DNA from: Symbiodinium natans | Taxonomy: Eukaryota > Sar > Dinophyceae > Suessiales > Symbiodiniaceae | Direction of reading: 5' to 3' | DNA length: 64,000 bases | NCBI GenBank assembly: GCA_905221605.1 | Contig: CAJNDS010000241.1 | Coordinates: 64,001-128,000 of the forward strand | Part shown: piece by piece, positions 9,756 to 38,959 of the stretch | Position numbering within the stretch: the stretch's first letter is position 1 | Layout of the letters: every line of letters begins with the position of its first letter | Translations under genes and position numbers: made by a program | Notes under the pieces: generated by a model | Told to the model about the DNA's origin: nothing | Seen by the model: the letters and a program-made list of their open reading frames with translations, nothing else | Databases searched by the model: none

Positions 9756-11219
9756 GTCCAGCGCTTTGCAGAGGCCCAGGTCGACGCAAGTCCCTCAATT
9801 TGCCCATTCGTAGAGGCCGTCGGGCCGTCGACTGCAATGAGAACATCCCAGTCACAGTAACTCGAGGTGATTTTTTCTGCCTGCTGTGTGCATTCTGACG
9901 TGTCAAGGAAAGCAGAGTCCGTGCCAGTATGCTCTTCCCACAAATGCGCTCGTGGCCGAGCCGATTCTTTTTGCTCTGAGCTTGCAGATGCTGCTTTCGA
10001 TATCGTATGCAGGAGTTCCAGGGTTCATCTGCAGTCCTCCAGCTCACCATTTCCAAGACTCTCATGCACAAGCTGCATTTTGGCAGCTCCTCTGCGCAGT
10101 CTTCTGTGGCTCCCAAGGTCGTCGTGGCACCTCAGCATGATCAAGTGAGCCAAGCGTTTTCCAGACCAGAATGTGGCATCAGATCAGGACTTGTGATTTG
10201 ACTGTCAGCGGCGTTTCTTGCGTTTCCAGTTCTGAAGTTCTGGCATGCGCCGGAAGGATTCTCAGGTGCACAGGCTTCGCAGCACAAACCTCGGGTTCTT
10301 GGAGGACATGGGAATCGGTGTGCGGACTGAAAGTTTTTGTAAATTATCAACGCTCCTGCGTGCCGCCTCGGCAAAGGGGACGTGGGATTTGCGCGTTGCA
10401 TTCTTAGGTTAGGGACAAAGCCTCTTGAGTTTCACAGGCGAGAGAAAATAAGTGTGATTAGCCTGGCCGATCCTGGGCAAGTGGGGTTCCAAGGCCAAGC
10501 GAGAAGCTGGTCCAAAATTCTTGCCACAGCCAAAACGAAGAGCTGAACGGTAGAAAATGTGAGAAAGGAAAGAAAGGGAAGGAGTTGAAGGAGACCGCAG
10601 GACCACACAACCCCTTGTGACCGCTGAGGGAATCATCGGGAACCCCGTCAGGGACTTAGACTTAGAGAGTTCCTTCGAGTCCCTCTGGAAGTCTTTGACG
10701 GGAAGTCGGCATCGTGGTGCGAGGCCCTATGACGCACTCTGTTCCTTTCTTGTTTTTGATGACTTTTTGATGTTGTCACAACAGAGCTGAGTGAGGCAGA
10801 GCTGCCAGACAAGCGGGGCAGTCTCACTGGTTTATTGGAGGCATCCTTAAGCAATCTGATCGAATGCGCCACCATAACTCGTAGAGCATGTTCTATTCTA
10901 TCAGCGGGGCGAGGTGCTTTCCTAAGCGCCCTGTTTCCTCAGTATGCAGGCCATAGGAAATGTTACCATGTCCCGTGCACAGTTTCAGTGAGGACGCTGT
11001 GACGATTGTGGCACTTTGGGGCTTGCGCAATAGGGCTGAATGAAGAAGCAGAGCTTAATGGAGGCATCTGAGAAGGTTGAGGAAGTCAACATGGACCTTA
11101 GGGTCCAGTTCTATGCCTGCTTAGAGCTTTCTATGCAACGTTACGTCCTTGAAAACTTTCCCGCCCTTCCCGATGGATCCGCATACCAGGAGCTGCGCTT
11201 GGTGTCGGGTGCGCGCTGA
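9756..11219 (+). CDS. Unassigned exon series upstream of rpoC2 (possible 5' exons or a separate gene)
   Basis: Four + strand stretches look like exons by composition and by AG at the 5' side. They are 9756-9857 (VQRFAEAQVDASPS), 10007-10144 (MQEFQGSSAVLQLTISK, ending at CAA|GTGAGC), 10266-10412 (RSTNLGFLEDMGIGVR, ending TAG) and 11052-11219 (EKVEEVNMDLRVQFYACLEL, ending TGA). None resembles rpoC1, whose conserved catalytic Asp motif is absent. They could encode an N-terminal extension or plastid presequence of the polymerase gene that follows, or an independent protein. No signal peptide is visible. Exon joining not established. Confidence 0.35.
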
Positions 11220-11548
11220 TCGCTCGTTCCACGAAGCGACGTCGAGGCTTCGAATCGTTTGACAGTCTGCTGAAGCACCAGCATAAGCACCATGGTCTGT
11301 GATTCTGAGGGCACGTGCAAAGGGCGTCGCTGCCAGACTTACTGCAGTCAACGCTGGGAAAGAAGGACTGATCGCTTGGCCCTGCGCAGACATGAGAATG
11401 CTTCACAACATGTACTGCAGCAGGTGGATTGATAGTCCAAGTTCAGCGGGATGTGGAGATAAAGGGTGATAAGTGATGAGGCTTAAAACGGGGCGTGCGT
11501 AATGTGTGTGTGTGTGTGAAGCTGGATTGCTTTTTGTTCCTGGCCAAG

Positions 11549-28591
<17,043 letters not shown>

Positions 28592-30595
28592 ATTGGCTCT
28601 TGCAGCAGTGTATGTACATAGTTTGAGGGCGCGCTGCCCGATTCAGAGCGAGCTGCGAAGAGTCATATTGTGCATCCGGAACGAACACACATCACAGGAT
28701 CTTGTTGAGTTGAACGTGTTGAACGTGTTTGGACCATGACAGATCCAGGTCGGAGCCGCTGCCCGAGGATCGTTCGCATCCATGCACGTTGCTTGCCGTT
28801 GCAGTGTGTGCTTGCCTGTGACTTTTTCGGCCCTCCCTCCAGCCTTCTGCAGAGGACGCGGTCTCCGCCGGATCTCTCGCAAAGAGAATCGACGGAATGA
28901 AGGCCGAGACCATGAAGTATACACGGCTTGAAGGGAGCACGGTCCACGGTGCAAGGTCCTTGCAACTGCACGAGGGCCGGTCGGAGCTCTCACAACTCTC
29001 ACGAAGTATGTCACTGCCTTGTAGGACCTCCGGACCCCCTATCGCGACCTTGTGCATTGCTCCCACATGTGCGAGCAAACAAAGGGATTTGCTTAGACGA
29101 GTTAAGAGCTATTCGGCGGCCTTTGGAAGCTTCTTCTGGAGGGTTTTGGAAGCTCCTGGACGCTTCTGGAATGGTCAAGAGGGGGTCGTACTTTTCAGTC
29201 TTAAGAGGCAAAATATACTCTTCGGAGACCAACCCCTTTTGGCTGACACTTTGGTCCCCTCCTTGAGAGGGAAAGTTGCTTTCAAAGAAACCCTCATTTT
29301 GGGCTCTGGCCTCTGGAACCTCGCAAGGGGCCGTAAGGGGCCTCCCCTGACAGTCGCACGATGGGCCTGTGATGCTGACGTTCGACGCATGTCGCGGTAT
29401 CACTGGTATCAGGACGCGGCTGTTCGATAAGCAGCTCAAACCTTCGGGGCAATTGTTTTCTCCTAATTCTGCATGGCCGACTATTGCAAACATGTGGTCG
29501 GCCCACCACCAGCACATGCTGCTGTAGCGAGCTAGAGCGCCATTTCAGGCTCAAATGGAGGCGGGAAGAGAGGTGGGCCATGCATGGACCATACGTTGAC
29601 ACAGCAGTTTTGCATGAAACATGCATTGGGGTGGTGACATACATTCCTGAGTGCTGCAGGCCACACGAAGACAACTCGATGCTTTGCAGCAGCAGCAGGA
29701 CTGGGGTCTTCACGGGACGTTTCGCTGAGCGTCCGCTTTTCCTTGCATGCTTTGCTGTGATTGTTGTGTTTATGGTGCGGAGTCGGAAGCCAGCCGAAGT
29801 CCGCTGGCAAGTATTCAGCAAGTCTTCGAGCCGAAGTTGTGGGAGACTTCGATGCGGACGCAGCTAAACGCTAAAGTCCTCTCTGAACCTCTATTGGTGT
29901 CGCAGATCTAGGTTTGACCTTGGTGATCACCCTGGGACCAAAGAATGGAATTCCGGGTTCGGCTGAGAATCGTGGCCAGGGGGACGAACCTGTCGGGCAG
30001 ATCCGACCCGCGCAGTGGGACCAAGCTCATTCGCCACAGTCTGGCGCAATCAATTCAGCAACCCATCCAACCCCCATGGCCGCTGATCATCAACATGCGG
30101 AACGACACCGACATTGGAAGGCTTTCTCTTCCTTAGCCAGCACGTCACATGTGCGTACCGATTAACCTCAATAACGAGCCTGGTCAGCTGACCAACCTGT
30201 TCAAAGAAAGTCCAAAATCCACCCTATCAAGCCTGCCTACTCCTCCCTCCCACTCGCAGCCGAAGTCAGAGGTCTCATGCGACAGACATCTGGTCTCACT
30301 TGGCATCGCACAACACTGAAAAATAGGAAGGTGGACTAGCTTTACCAAATTTCCGAGTGTGCACAGTGTGCATGACAAGAACCGCGCGGCACTTCATGTA
30401 CCATCGGGTCCAGACCTGGCCTCTCAGCAAGACATCTTCGGTCAGTGAACGCTCTGGACTCCAGCCCAAGTGGTGTAGCAGAAGTAGCTGCTCTCCGAGG
30501 CTTAAATCAGGAACTGACGTGCTCCCGTTGTCACGGCTCGGCGTCTTCGACCAGTAGTGTTTAGAAGCCTGATGTGATGTGGCAAAATTCGGCAT
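28592..30595. other. Intergenic or unassigned; one + strand exon-like patch
   Basis: At 28852-28970 a + strand stretch (EDAVSAGSLAKRIDGM, KAETMKYTRLEG) follows an AG and looks coding. It could be a last exon of rpoC2 or the start of another gene. The stretch 29100-29350 is rich in GGGGCC and repeated phrases without a clear frame. At 29905-30165 two overlapping frames are open, neither recognised. Confidence 0.35.
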
Positions 30596-33500
30596 GGCTG
30601 TGCCGCTTCAAGGAGAGCTTGGAGAAGATCTCCAGTTTGTGCCCCTAGAGTCGAGTGTGGTGGCCCTCAAGGGGTGACGTGTGCACTCGAATGCAAGGTC
30701 CAGAAGACTTTGTGAATTTCATGACGAAGGCGCTGGATGTATGAAAAGTGTGGCACACTGTTGCACTGCTGCACAGATTTTTGCGCACAGGAAGGCGGTG
30801 TGTCCCAAGAGGACTTGCAGAGGCGAATTCGTGGCAGTTGTCGTTCGGTGCAGGGCCTCTGCAGTGTAAATGCATGGGCGTATGTAGGGCGAATGTAGGC
30901 ATCTAGAGGAATCTGCAGGATGCTGACGGGCGACCCAAAGCACATGGAGGAAGCGTAGCACGTGCAGCACATTGCAGCACACATCATACATACTCTTACT
31001 GCTCTAATTATTACTGCAGCTTCTTCAAAGTCTTCGTCGGTGCATGAAAGGACCTAGTTGCAAAGATGTTGAACAAAGCTGCAGATCCAGGCACCGGGCA
31101 AAAGGGTCCATGTATGTGGGGAATAGTGCCGACTCGTGCCGACCGCATTGCACCGTGCCTTCTAATCGCAGGGGTGGCAGTACCAGCTCACGATGGCTCA
31201 ATATTTTTCGTCTTCAGCTTTCAGGATGAATCAACGAAGAAAATAATGCTAGCCTCGGTTCTTGTTGCAGCTCCAGAGTGCCACAGCATCTCGTTTTCCA
31301 CCATTGTAGCATCACAGCATGTCATTGGAAGCGCAACAAGGTTTTCAGCTCCGAGCCCTCAGCAGAGTGTGCCGGCTTTGCCATGGCTCTTCCATTTCCA
31401 GCAGAAGCAAGTGCAACTGAAGTGGTCCATGCTGTCCAGAACATGGAGGCAGCGAACCGTGTAGCATCTTGCCGTACATTGGTCTGCAGGTTTCATGTCA
31501 GCAGCTGTCTTTGCACGAAGCTCAGGTATGCTGACTCAGCATCCAGTACCTTGCCAAGATTGGATGAGCTCTCGGCAAGAAATAGGCCAAGGACGAGCCG
31601 CTTTCAAACGAAATCGCTGCATGCTCTTCCCGTCAGATTGCTTAGCCTCAGCCGCAGAGCTCATCCAACATGATGCAGACGCCTGGCAAGCTGAGATTGA
31701 GACGCGCAGCTTTGCTTTGAGCTCTTAGTGTCGGATCTGCAGAGTGCTTACACGAACTCCTTCCGCAACACCTTACGAGTGCGTTGCAAGAATCTGCACG
31801 TCCGGTCTGCTCCAGCACGCCGTCCGCCAGGTAGCTCTTGCGTGAGTCGCTCAACAAAGTCGGACAGCTTGGAGCGCAGCATGCAGCAAACGCTGGGCAA
31901 TCCTCGAGGATGTTGAAGGCCTTCGACAATTCGCTTCTAGAAGCTTCGGTGACGCGTTCCCTGACAGAAAAGTTGACATGGTAGCCACAACATATTGCCA
32001 ACCTTTTTTGGGCGATAGCCATACCGTGCTGGCAGCGTGAGCTGCTGATGGCCTTCCTCAGATCAAGAGCGTCGAGTTCAGCTTTCTGCTCTTCTCCCCA
32101 GGGCCTTTCCAACAGCCTATGGACACAAGGAAAGCCACAGCCTTTGGGCTCGCAACTTGTGCACGACATGGCCTCTGCGGCAGAGTAGAAGCTGGCTGAA
32201 TCCGATTCCCAGGCGACTTCCAGCACGTTGTGAGGTCTTGCAAAGACGAAGGTACTCCACTGGCCTCTGACGGCTGCCCTGGCGATCGAATGTACAGCCA
32301 AGGCAAGTCAGTTGCAGTCACAAGACGCCTCCACTATCGCCTGGTCTTTTGCCAAAGCTGGAGCTTTTCATTCTGTGCTGTTCAGTGCGCTTGGAGAATC
32401 AGCCAGCCGAGATCTTTCACAGTTTTAGCCGCAAGCCCCATCTAACTTGGCGCAGGCGTATACAGCAGCGAGTACTCTCGAGGTGCCTTTGTCAAGTGCC
32501 ACAGTGGCAGAAGCCAAGCTGGAGATTATGGAGCTCGACGCGCAGAACCTTTCCAATGCTGCACGAGGCTTGGCGACCCCGACTATCAAGCGAGAACCGG
32601 TGCTCGACTCGACAATCCAAGCTGCCTTGACACAATTGGCCCATCTCAATGCCCAGAATTCAGCCAACACTGTTTGAAGGCTCGGTACGTTGCTGTTTCT
32701 GCACGAGTCATTCTCACAGGCACATGCAGAGGCAGCTGCTGCCCAAATGGCCAGTCGTATTCCACAGGAAATCGCGAATGTGGCGCAGGGACACACGACG
32801 GTGGATGCCGCGGAGGAGTCTTCAATGCACAGAATCGGAAATGAGGGGTCGAAACGTGCTACCGAGCCCAAGCCCTTCAACCTTGCCATCCTGGCTTGGT
32901 GATCCGGAAGGCTCCTGGCGCAACAGTAGGCAGCACTGGAGGTGCCATCGTAGATGTCCCAGAAAAGAGTATCAGAGTCTGGATCACAAGAACCATCCAA
33001 TACAGCTTGATGTCCTGCTACACTAGGTGCGCATGACCAGTCTTTGTTCCATGCGATTTCGCATGGCGCGATCGAAGAGCACGAAGCCTTCCTGCCTCAG
33101 CACTTGTCAAACACCGCGCAAAAGCCTGGCGAGACGTTTGTGTGGAGCGACTTGCTGATGAATGCGTTGCGCTCTGCCGCTGAGCGCGTTACTGGCTTGA
33201 GATTTGGAGACATGCATGCGCTCTTCTGGTCCTTAGCTCATGGCTTGAGTTGGCCGCATCTATGTGAAGCATTCGAGAGCTACGTCGTGCACCATTTCTC
33301 GCGTTCCTCGCTGGATGTTCTTGACATAGGCGTGATGCTCGCTCCTTGTGAGGCATGTCGTTCTGCCTCGTGCGAGCGTCGAGTGTGGAAGCTGATCGCT
33401 TCTTCGGCTCCACTGCGGCGAGATATGCAAGAGATTGTGGCAGGAACCGCAGGATACGATTTCAACCCGGCTGCTTACATCGACAGGCACCGTGTCGCAG

Positions 33501-34258
33501 TGGATTTTCCAGGGGCGCAAGTCGCGAGGCATGGCGGCCATGCTCAGCACAAGCTGTCTATGTTGGTGCAGTATGTCGAAGCACGGATAGTTCGCCCTGC
33601 CACAGGCCAGGACGTGCTTGCCGCAATAGTGGACTTTTCGATGCAGAAGCTGAACTATTGGCTCAAAGTGGCAGGAGATGCGAAGGGTACGTTGATCGAC
33701 CGCCTCCTGGCTCGTGCCACAGACGCTCGACACCGCATTCGGCTTGAGTTTGGTGCCTATGTCGGCTTCTCAACTCTTCGACTGGCTTTGGCCAATTTGC
33801 ATGTGCCAGCCCCAAGTGCGTGGCGTGTCTTGAGCCTGGAGGTGGACCCACTACATGTCTGCGTGTCGCGGCACATGCTCAATCTGGGGGAACAAGCACA
33901 GCTTGCAGAGGTTTGTGCGGGACAAGTGAAGGATCTTCTGCCCAGAATGCTGGAAGACTTTGGCAGCTGTGCGGCTGGCCTTGTTTTCATGGACCACAGA
34001 GGGACTCGATTCCATTCGGAGTTCTGCATCCTGGAACGCGGGAAGCTCTTCAGCCCGAGTGCAGACATCCTGTGCGACAATGTGCTCCATCCCGGGGCGC
34101 CTCTTTACCTGTGGCAAGAATCCCAGCAATCCCAGCAGTTGCAGCGAGAGCTCTGCATCTGGTCCCTGTCTGAGTTTGGAGGCGACAGCCGCATTGAAGA
34201 CTGGATGGCTTACGAGATGTACCAGCCGTTTCACCGCGAAAGAAAACATCTGCAGTAA
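30596..34258 (+). CDS. Helical-repeat protein fused to a C-terminal COMT-type SAM methyltransferase
   Basis: The secure last exon, 33041-34258, ends in TAA. Its first part continues a helical repeat (ISHGAIEEHEAFLPQHLSN, ALRSAAERV, LFWSLAHG). Its second half is a catechol O-methyltransferase-like Rossmann domain: LEFGAYVGFSTLRLA (SAM loop), VLSLEVDPLHV (acidic ribose-binding residue), VFMDHRG (Mg/catalytic Asp region), CDNVLHPGAPLY. Upstream exons carry the same repeat: about 32235-32405 (DASTIAWSFAKAGAFHS), 32420-32670 (AQNLSNAARGLA, LAHLNAQNSAN), 32728-32860 (EAAAAQMASRIPQEIA), about 32095-32205 (GLSNSLWT, LVHDMASAAE). The Q-L-S/A-N-x-A/L-W pattern is that of repeats common in dinoflagellate organelle RNA-binding-like proteins. 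A start at 30596 (MAVPLQGELGEDLQ) is possible but exons before 31370 are tentative. Confidence 0.72.
33041..34258 (+). other. Terminal exon with COMT-like methyltransferase domain
   Basis: One uninterrupted 1.2-kb exon preceded by GACCAG acceptor (33031-33040). The methyltransferase domain occupies about residues 225-400 of its translation. Vertebrate COMT keeps two Asp and one Asn for magnesium; here D of FMDHRG and the DN of CDNVLH are visible. Confidence 0.88.
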
Positions 34259-35532
34259 TTGTAATTGCTTGTAGACTGCTTGTTGTTCCTGATTCTGCAG
34301 TGATGTACGATGCGGTAAGCATGTCCCTGTAGCTCGCTGAATCCCACTGCCAGGTGAGAGTGCAGTAGCGCCACGTTCTCAGTGTCTGCTGAGAGCAGAC
34401 GGGGGGGGGGAGGGAGGGAGGGGGGTGCAGATGATCAAGGGCCACCGATGCCAAATCATGCGCATGGCGTCCAGCACTTCACATACGTGATGTCCAGTCA
34501 GCCGATGTGTTCCACCGTGGCTGAGTCATAGTTAGGATAGTTAGGCAACGCTTAGTCCCTGTTGTCATGACGATCGGAGAGTTGTGCTGATTTTGCTCGT
34601 CTTAGGTGAGGGCCTGCGTGACTGATCCAAACTACTCAGTCACACCGTACTAACAAAAGCCCTGCGGCTTCTTGCAAACAACGGCTGACCTCCAAGGCTT
34701 GCTGGTGCAGAGGAAGCCATCAAAAGTGCAGAAGAACTTCACACTCGCGATTCCTGCATGGTTGTGTGTGGCCGTGTGTTTCCTTTGCTAGTTGCAACCG
34801 GTCGTCCCCTGCTGCTTGGCGGATGAAGTGCTTGCAGGCATTTGCGGTGAAACGACGAGTCCAAGCACTGAGAAGAAGGCGCGATGTGAAAACCGCATGC
34901 CCACATGGCCCTTATCTCTCGAACTCTGAGTTTGCCCTTAAATTGCCTTAGATATGGTGCACGGCTATGCACGGCTTTGGCGAGCTCCCAGCAGCCGGCA
35001 GAGCCGGCACACAGCTTTCAGAGATCGCTTAAAGACGTCGCAGAGACCTCTCAGAGACCCTGTTGGGGGTCGGAGGGAGACGTGTCCTTATGTCTTTTCA
35101 AATCCACTCTTCTCCCCAGCCTTGCCCTAGACGTCGGCTGACGCTTCGGAGCGCCGCCACGGGGCTCGTAGCCAGATCGGTGATTGATATGCCAATGGGG
35201 GGGGCTACTGGGGACCCCTACCTCACAGAATCGCACATGGCTGCAGCGTTTGTGTCTTTCTTCTTTTCACAAAGGCGGTGTCCGTTTCGTGTGGTGCTGT
35301 ACGCAGAGGGTGGCCTGGGGTAGACCTGTACAGGATTAAATCTAGCCGCCTCAGCCCTCGGTGGATTTGCGACTGGCATCATGTCCATACAGTGTTACAC
35401 GCCAGCCAATTATCTTTTTTCTGCTCTACGTCTGTTCACATGGCGAGGCGATCTCTACTGTGAAGTCGGTCCCAGAGGCTATTTTTTCTGCCTGAAGAAG
35501 CACAGCTCCATTGGTACAGTCTGATCGGGCAG
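34259..35532. other. Intergenic, no gene seen
   Basis: Contains a G-rich run at about 34402-34424. Short frames on both strands show no domain or splice logic. Confidence 0.45.
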
Positions 35533-35990
35533 GTGATCCTACCGACGCATCGACTACAGTATGAGAAGGACGTAGAGGGCAGATACAGGGCCAGCGCCTT
35601 GTTTCAGAGTTGTCTCTCGCAATCGAAGTCCAGGTTCCACTTTGTCCAAGCATCTGATCTCACCAGATCCCACCTAGGGAATGGAGCTTATCTGCGAGCT
35701 CCCGGGTGTCAGCGACATGGGTTGCATCGCCGGGCTCTTGCTTCACTCTTAAACGAATTTTATACGAGATTTGATTTGCATTCGGCCCAGTTATCAGGTC
35801 TTGGACATTGCCGAAAAGCACCTGCGGCTGAATACGGTCGTTCGGCCCTCGGATGTGAAGCATGAATTATGTGGATGTCGTGGATGTCATGGATGTCTGT
35901 AATGGCCAGGACCCTGCGCCCAAGTATGCCATCAACGCAGGGCCTTTTCCAGCACGGGGGCACAGCTCTCCTTGTAGCAAAGTGTGAGTT
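35533..35990 (+). CDS. Unrecognised exon series
   Basis: Exon-like + strand patches: 35533-35610 after GGGCAG (LPTHRLQYEKDVEGRYR), 35682-35750 (GMELICELPGVSDMG) and 35798-35862 after TTATCAG (VLDIAEKHLRLNTVV). Amphipathic, charge-rich composition supports coding. No family recognised. The minus strand has a rival open frame at 35660-35863, which I judge to be its shadow. Confidence 0.35.
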
Positions 35991-36637
35991 TATTGGAGCG
36001 ACGTCCGCGACAATCCGCGACAGGTTCTCATTGAGCCATCTGGTGCCAAAGCAAAGCCGTCAGCCCAGACAAGGTTTTTTTACGTCATTACTCAACACTG
36101 TGTGTGTTCAGTTCGGCAGCCACCCCTGGCGTGTTACATCGTGGCGCCGGCATGCTAGTGGGTCAGCGAGGAGGTTTCTGGGAGTCCTGGCGTGCTCGGC
36201 TCCAGATTTGCTGGTTCATGATGGCTTTTAGAGGTCTTGAGATCTGCAAGGGGTTAAGTGCAAGTGTGGGAGTACTGGGGGTCAGGCTTTGGGACGTAGA
36301 TGCCTTGAACCAAAGAACCGCATCGACGAAGCTCCGTTCACGCCTGTCAGGTTCAGCAAGAAGAGGCATGAGTTGAGTGTTCGAGTGCCAGCCAAAGCAT
36401 GACATTGGGAAGTGCCGCCGTCAAGATGCAAAGTTTCACTGCTATAGCTGACATGCCCTCAGTCTCATTTACTTGCTTCGTCCCCGACAGGCATGTTCAC
36501 TTATCGTTTGGATTGTTTGGATGTTCTGTTTCGTTGTGTGAATGCAGAGGGATGTTCAAGTCTTGCATGACATGTGCATGGGCTGAATACAGCCTCCGAG
36601 CTTCGCCGCTTGCGCCTCATGCTCAGCAAACCCAGCA
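35991..36637. other. No gene seen
   Basis: Only short overlapping frames without recognisable domain. Confidence 0.4.
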
Positions 36638-36886
36638 TTGCATGACCTGTGCATGATTGTGCATGCCTGCACGACGCCGATGTCCAGTGGTCTGGCCGTG
36701 GCACTTGAGCTGCTGAAAAGAGTTCGATCCGCTGCTTTCTGGCTTCTACAGCATCTTGATGCATGCAGCGAGAAGCGGCGCTCAACGTTTTGCGAGCCTT
36801 GGCCTGGAGTGGAGTTGGAGTGCACAGAGATTGGCCCGGCATGCTTTGTAGATCCGGGTGCGCTGGAGACCGGTGTTGATAAATGA
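36638..36886 (+). CDS. Candidate exon, unrecognised
   Basis: Open frame with an alpha-helical, coding-like stretch (SGLAVALELLKRVRSAAF) followed by a Cys/Glu-rich part. No homologous family recognised; flanking exons not found. A minus-strand frame of similar length overlaps it. Confidence 0.3.
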   Translation: MHDLCMIVHACTTPMSSGLAVALELLKRVRSAAFWLLQHLDACSEKRRSTFCEPWPGVELECTEIGPACFVDPGALETGVDK

Positions 36887-38098
36887 GGCGGCGGGCACCA
36901 CGACGCCCATGGCGGGTTGCGTGGATGCACAATGTTGGTGTCGAGCATATCCCGATTCGCGATGCTGTCTCTGCCCGTCGGTCTGCTGTTTTCAATGGTG
37001 CTCACGTTTGCGTGATGCTCCCCGGATGATACTGCCGCCACTGCCGAGGCATGCCACCGTCACGCAGCACAGGCAGGTCCTCGGTGTGCCATTCGCAGTT
37101 TTGTGTTGGCGAGTGAAAGTGACATCGCACCCATGTGCAGAACCAAGCCATAACCAATGACTTCCTCCCGGAATTTGGGGCCTTCAGGCCTTTTGCGGGG
37201 CTTTGGAACTTCCGAGACTGTTGAAGCCTTCTCTTCTTTTTGGGGCCTCCCAGGGCCTTTTGGGGCCTCATTGAAATGAGCCCCTTATCTATGAATCTAT
37301 GATCGCCAAGAAGAGAATGTGTAGAAATGCGTAGGCAGAGAAGGAAGGTCTCACGCAGGCGAGGAGCCGGGCAGCTGCCGGCTCTCCAATCCATATGGCC
37401 ATCCATCAGCATCAAACAAGTAAGCAGTCCAACAGAAACCCTCTTGTTCTGTTGTTCCGTGATTTGCGATCCTTGCTGAGCTCACAGCATGTGCCAGGTG
37501 GAAGGTGAGATATGGTCAGCATTGCACCAGCACCTTGCTGAAGCAGACCGCAATTGCTGAACTGTCTCCTCACGCAGCTGCTGCTGACCAGGACCCGGTG
37601 GGAGGGCGGTTGTGGGCAATCGACTGCTTGCGCTAAGCCGCTTGTGGCGCAATTTTGTTGCTAATCACTCCGTGTGCCCTCGGTGGCTCAAGAATGCTCG
37701 GGAAGCTCGTTCTAGATTCTAGGTCCTTAACCTTCAAATCAAAAGTTCGACGAGCAAAGATCCTGCTTGAAGTTCCAAGAAGTCCTGAGGCATCTTTTTG
37801 TCCGCTCTGCCTCTCCACCATACCAAAATCCTCACAGCCATCAGGCACACGTCACTGGTATCCAGGAGGGGTGTCAGGAGTGGGAAGGCGTCGCGCAACT
37901 TTCGTCGGCCAGACTTTGGCGAAGTGTTTTGCGGTCGGCTCGAACCCCACCATCTTGAGTCATGGCTTTGGTGCATAGAAGGGGACCTGTGAATCATGGG
38001 TTTGGTGCATTCTACACAGCATAGGTCACAAACCAGGCGAGAATCTTTCGACACATCTGGATACCACTTCTCCCAGCCGAGAAGGGCTTTCGGAATCG
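36887..38098. other. Intergenic; a GGGGCC-rich patch and a weak frame
   Basis: The stretch 37165-37280 is rich in GGGGCCT/CAGGCC phrases similar in style to 29330-29345. At 37655-37978 a + strand frame is open (KVRRAKILLEVPRSP) but has no recognised domain. Confidence 0.35.
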
Positions 38099-38157
38099 TT
38101 TGGTTGGTTGGTTGGTTGGTTGGTTGGTTGGTTGGTTGGTTGGTTGGTTGGTTGGTT

Positions 38158-38197
<40 letters not shown>

Positions 38198-38226
38198 TGT
38201 GTGCGTGTGTGCGTGTGTGCGTGTGC
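38097..38226. repeat. Compound microsatellite (GGTT)15 then (GT)n
   Basis: Perfect tetranucleotide GGTT units at 38100-38160 pass directly into (GT)n, then (GTGTGC)n, to about 38226. Confidence 0.96.
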
Positions 38227-38959
38227 ACTGCTGCATTTGGGGGATTTTGAGGGTGTGTAGATGTGTATAGGTTTGGAGGGCCTACTATACGCTCGGCTGC
38301 GCGCTCCGAACTCCAGCTGCACCACTCTCATTTCACAATCCCCGCACGTCACTCTCCACTTACTCCAGCGGACCAGGAGTAGCTGCCTAGCGCCTGCACG
38401 CATGCCCACTGCATGCCCCCTGCATGACCTGTTCGCCGCCAACCCCACTACAAGGGAATACCGGGACCACGAAACTCGCCCGAGCAACAGAAAGCAACAA
38501 GAGGATGTGATACCAGAGGGAGAGTCAGCCTTCCCCACGAACTACACAGCCACCAGCGAAACCTCCGGGGGGAAGCAACGGCACCAGCAGCCGCTCCCGA
38601 CCAGGGTCTGAGGGGGCAGTCAGATTTCACCTTTGAGCTACTTCGGTCTTCTTCTCACATCCTTGTATAAGTCAGAACAGCCAAACATCGCCCGTCACTT
38701 ACTTCACCTGCCTTTGCCCCTTTTACCCCACATCCAATGTGCTTGGCGAGAGCCAAATTCTGCCTCCAGCCACTTGTAGATTGTAGATGATGGCATACAG
38801 GTCCTGGATGATGGCATACACGTCCTGTGACCGCTTGTATAGATCTCGACGTGGAAGAGCAACCTTCATCTCGATGTGGAAGAGCAACCTTCTGTAAGTT
38901 TTTGCATGAGAATACCGTGTTAGGGTGAAGACAATGTTCGTAAAGTAGAGCCACCAGGC
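38227..38959. other. Intergenic, no gene seen
   Basis: A + strand frame at 38261-38611 is polar and repetitive and is not convincing as a gene. Two near-identical 20-base phrases about a GTCCTG tract lie at 38790-38830. Confidence 0.35.

Noticed and set aside
9756-11219. rpoC1 fused upstream of rpoC2
   Set aside because: The highly conserved rpoC1 catalytic Asp motif and other rpoC1 signatures are absent from these exons.
31648-32301. 217-codon minus-strand open frame
   Set aside because: Repeat motifs on the + strand (GLSNSLWT, LVHDMASAAE, DASTIAWSFAKAG) fit the helical-repeat/methyltransferase gene continuing into 33041-34258, so I treat the minus frame as a shadow, with some doubt.
32425-33000. 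191-codon minus-strand open frame rich in Ala and Cys
   Set aside because: It is antisense to + strand exons with clear repeat composition (AQNLSNAARGLA, EAAAAQMAS).
37925-37965. tRNA-like B-box resembling GGTTCGAAYCC in reverse context
   Set aside because: No matching A box or cloverleaf stems could be drawn around it.
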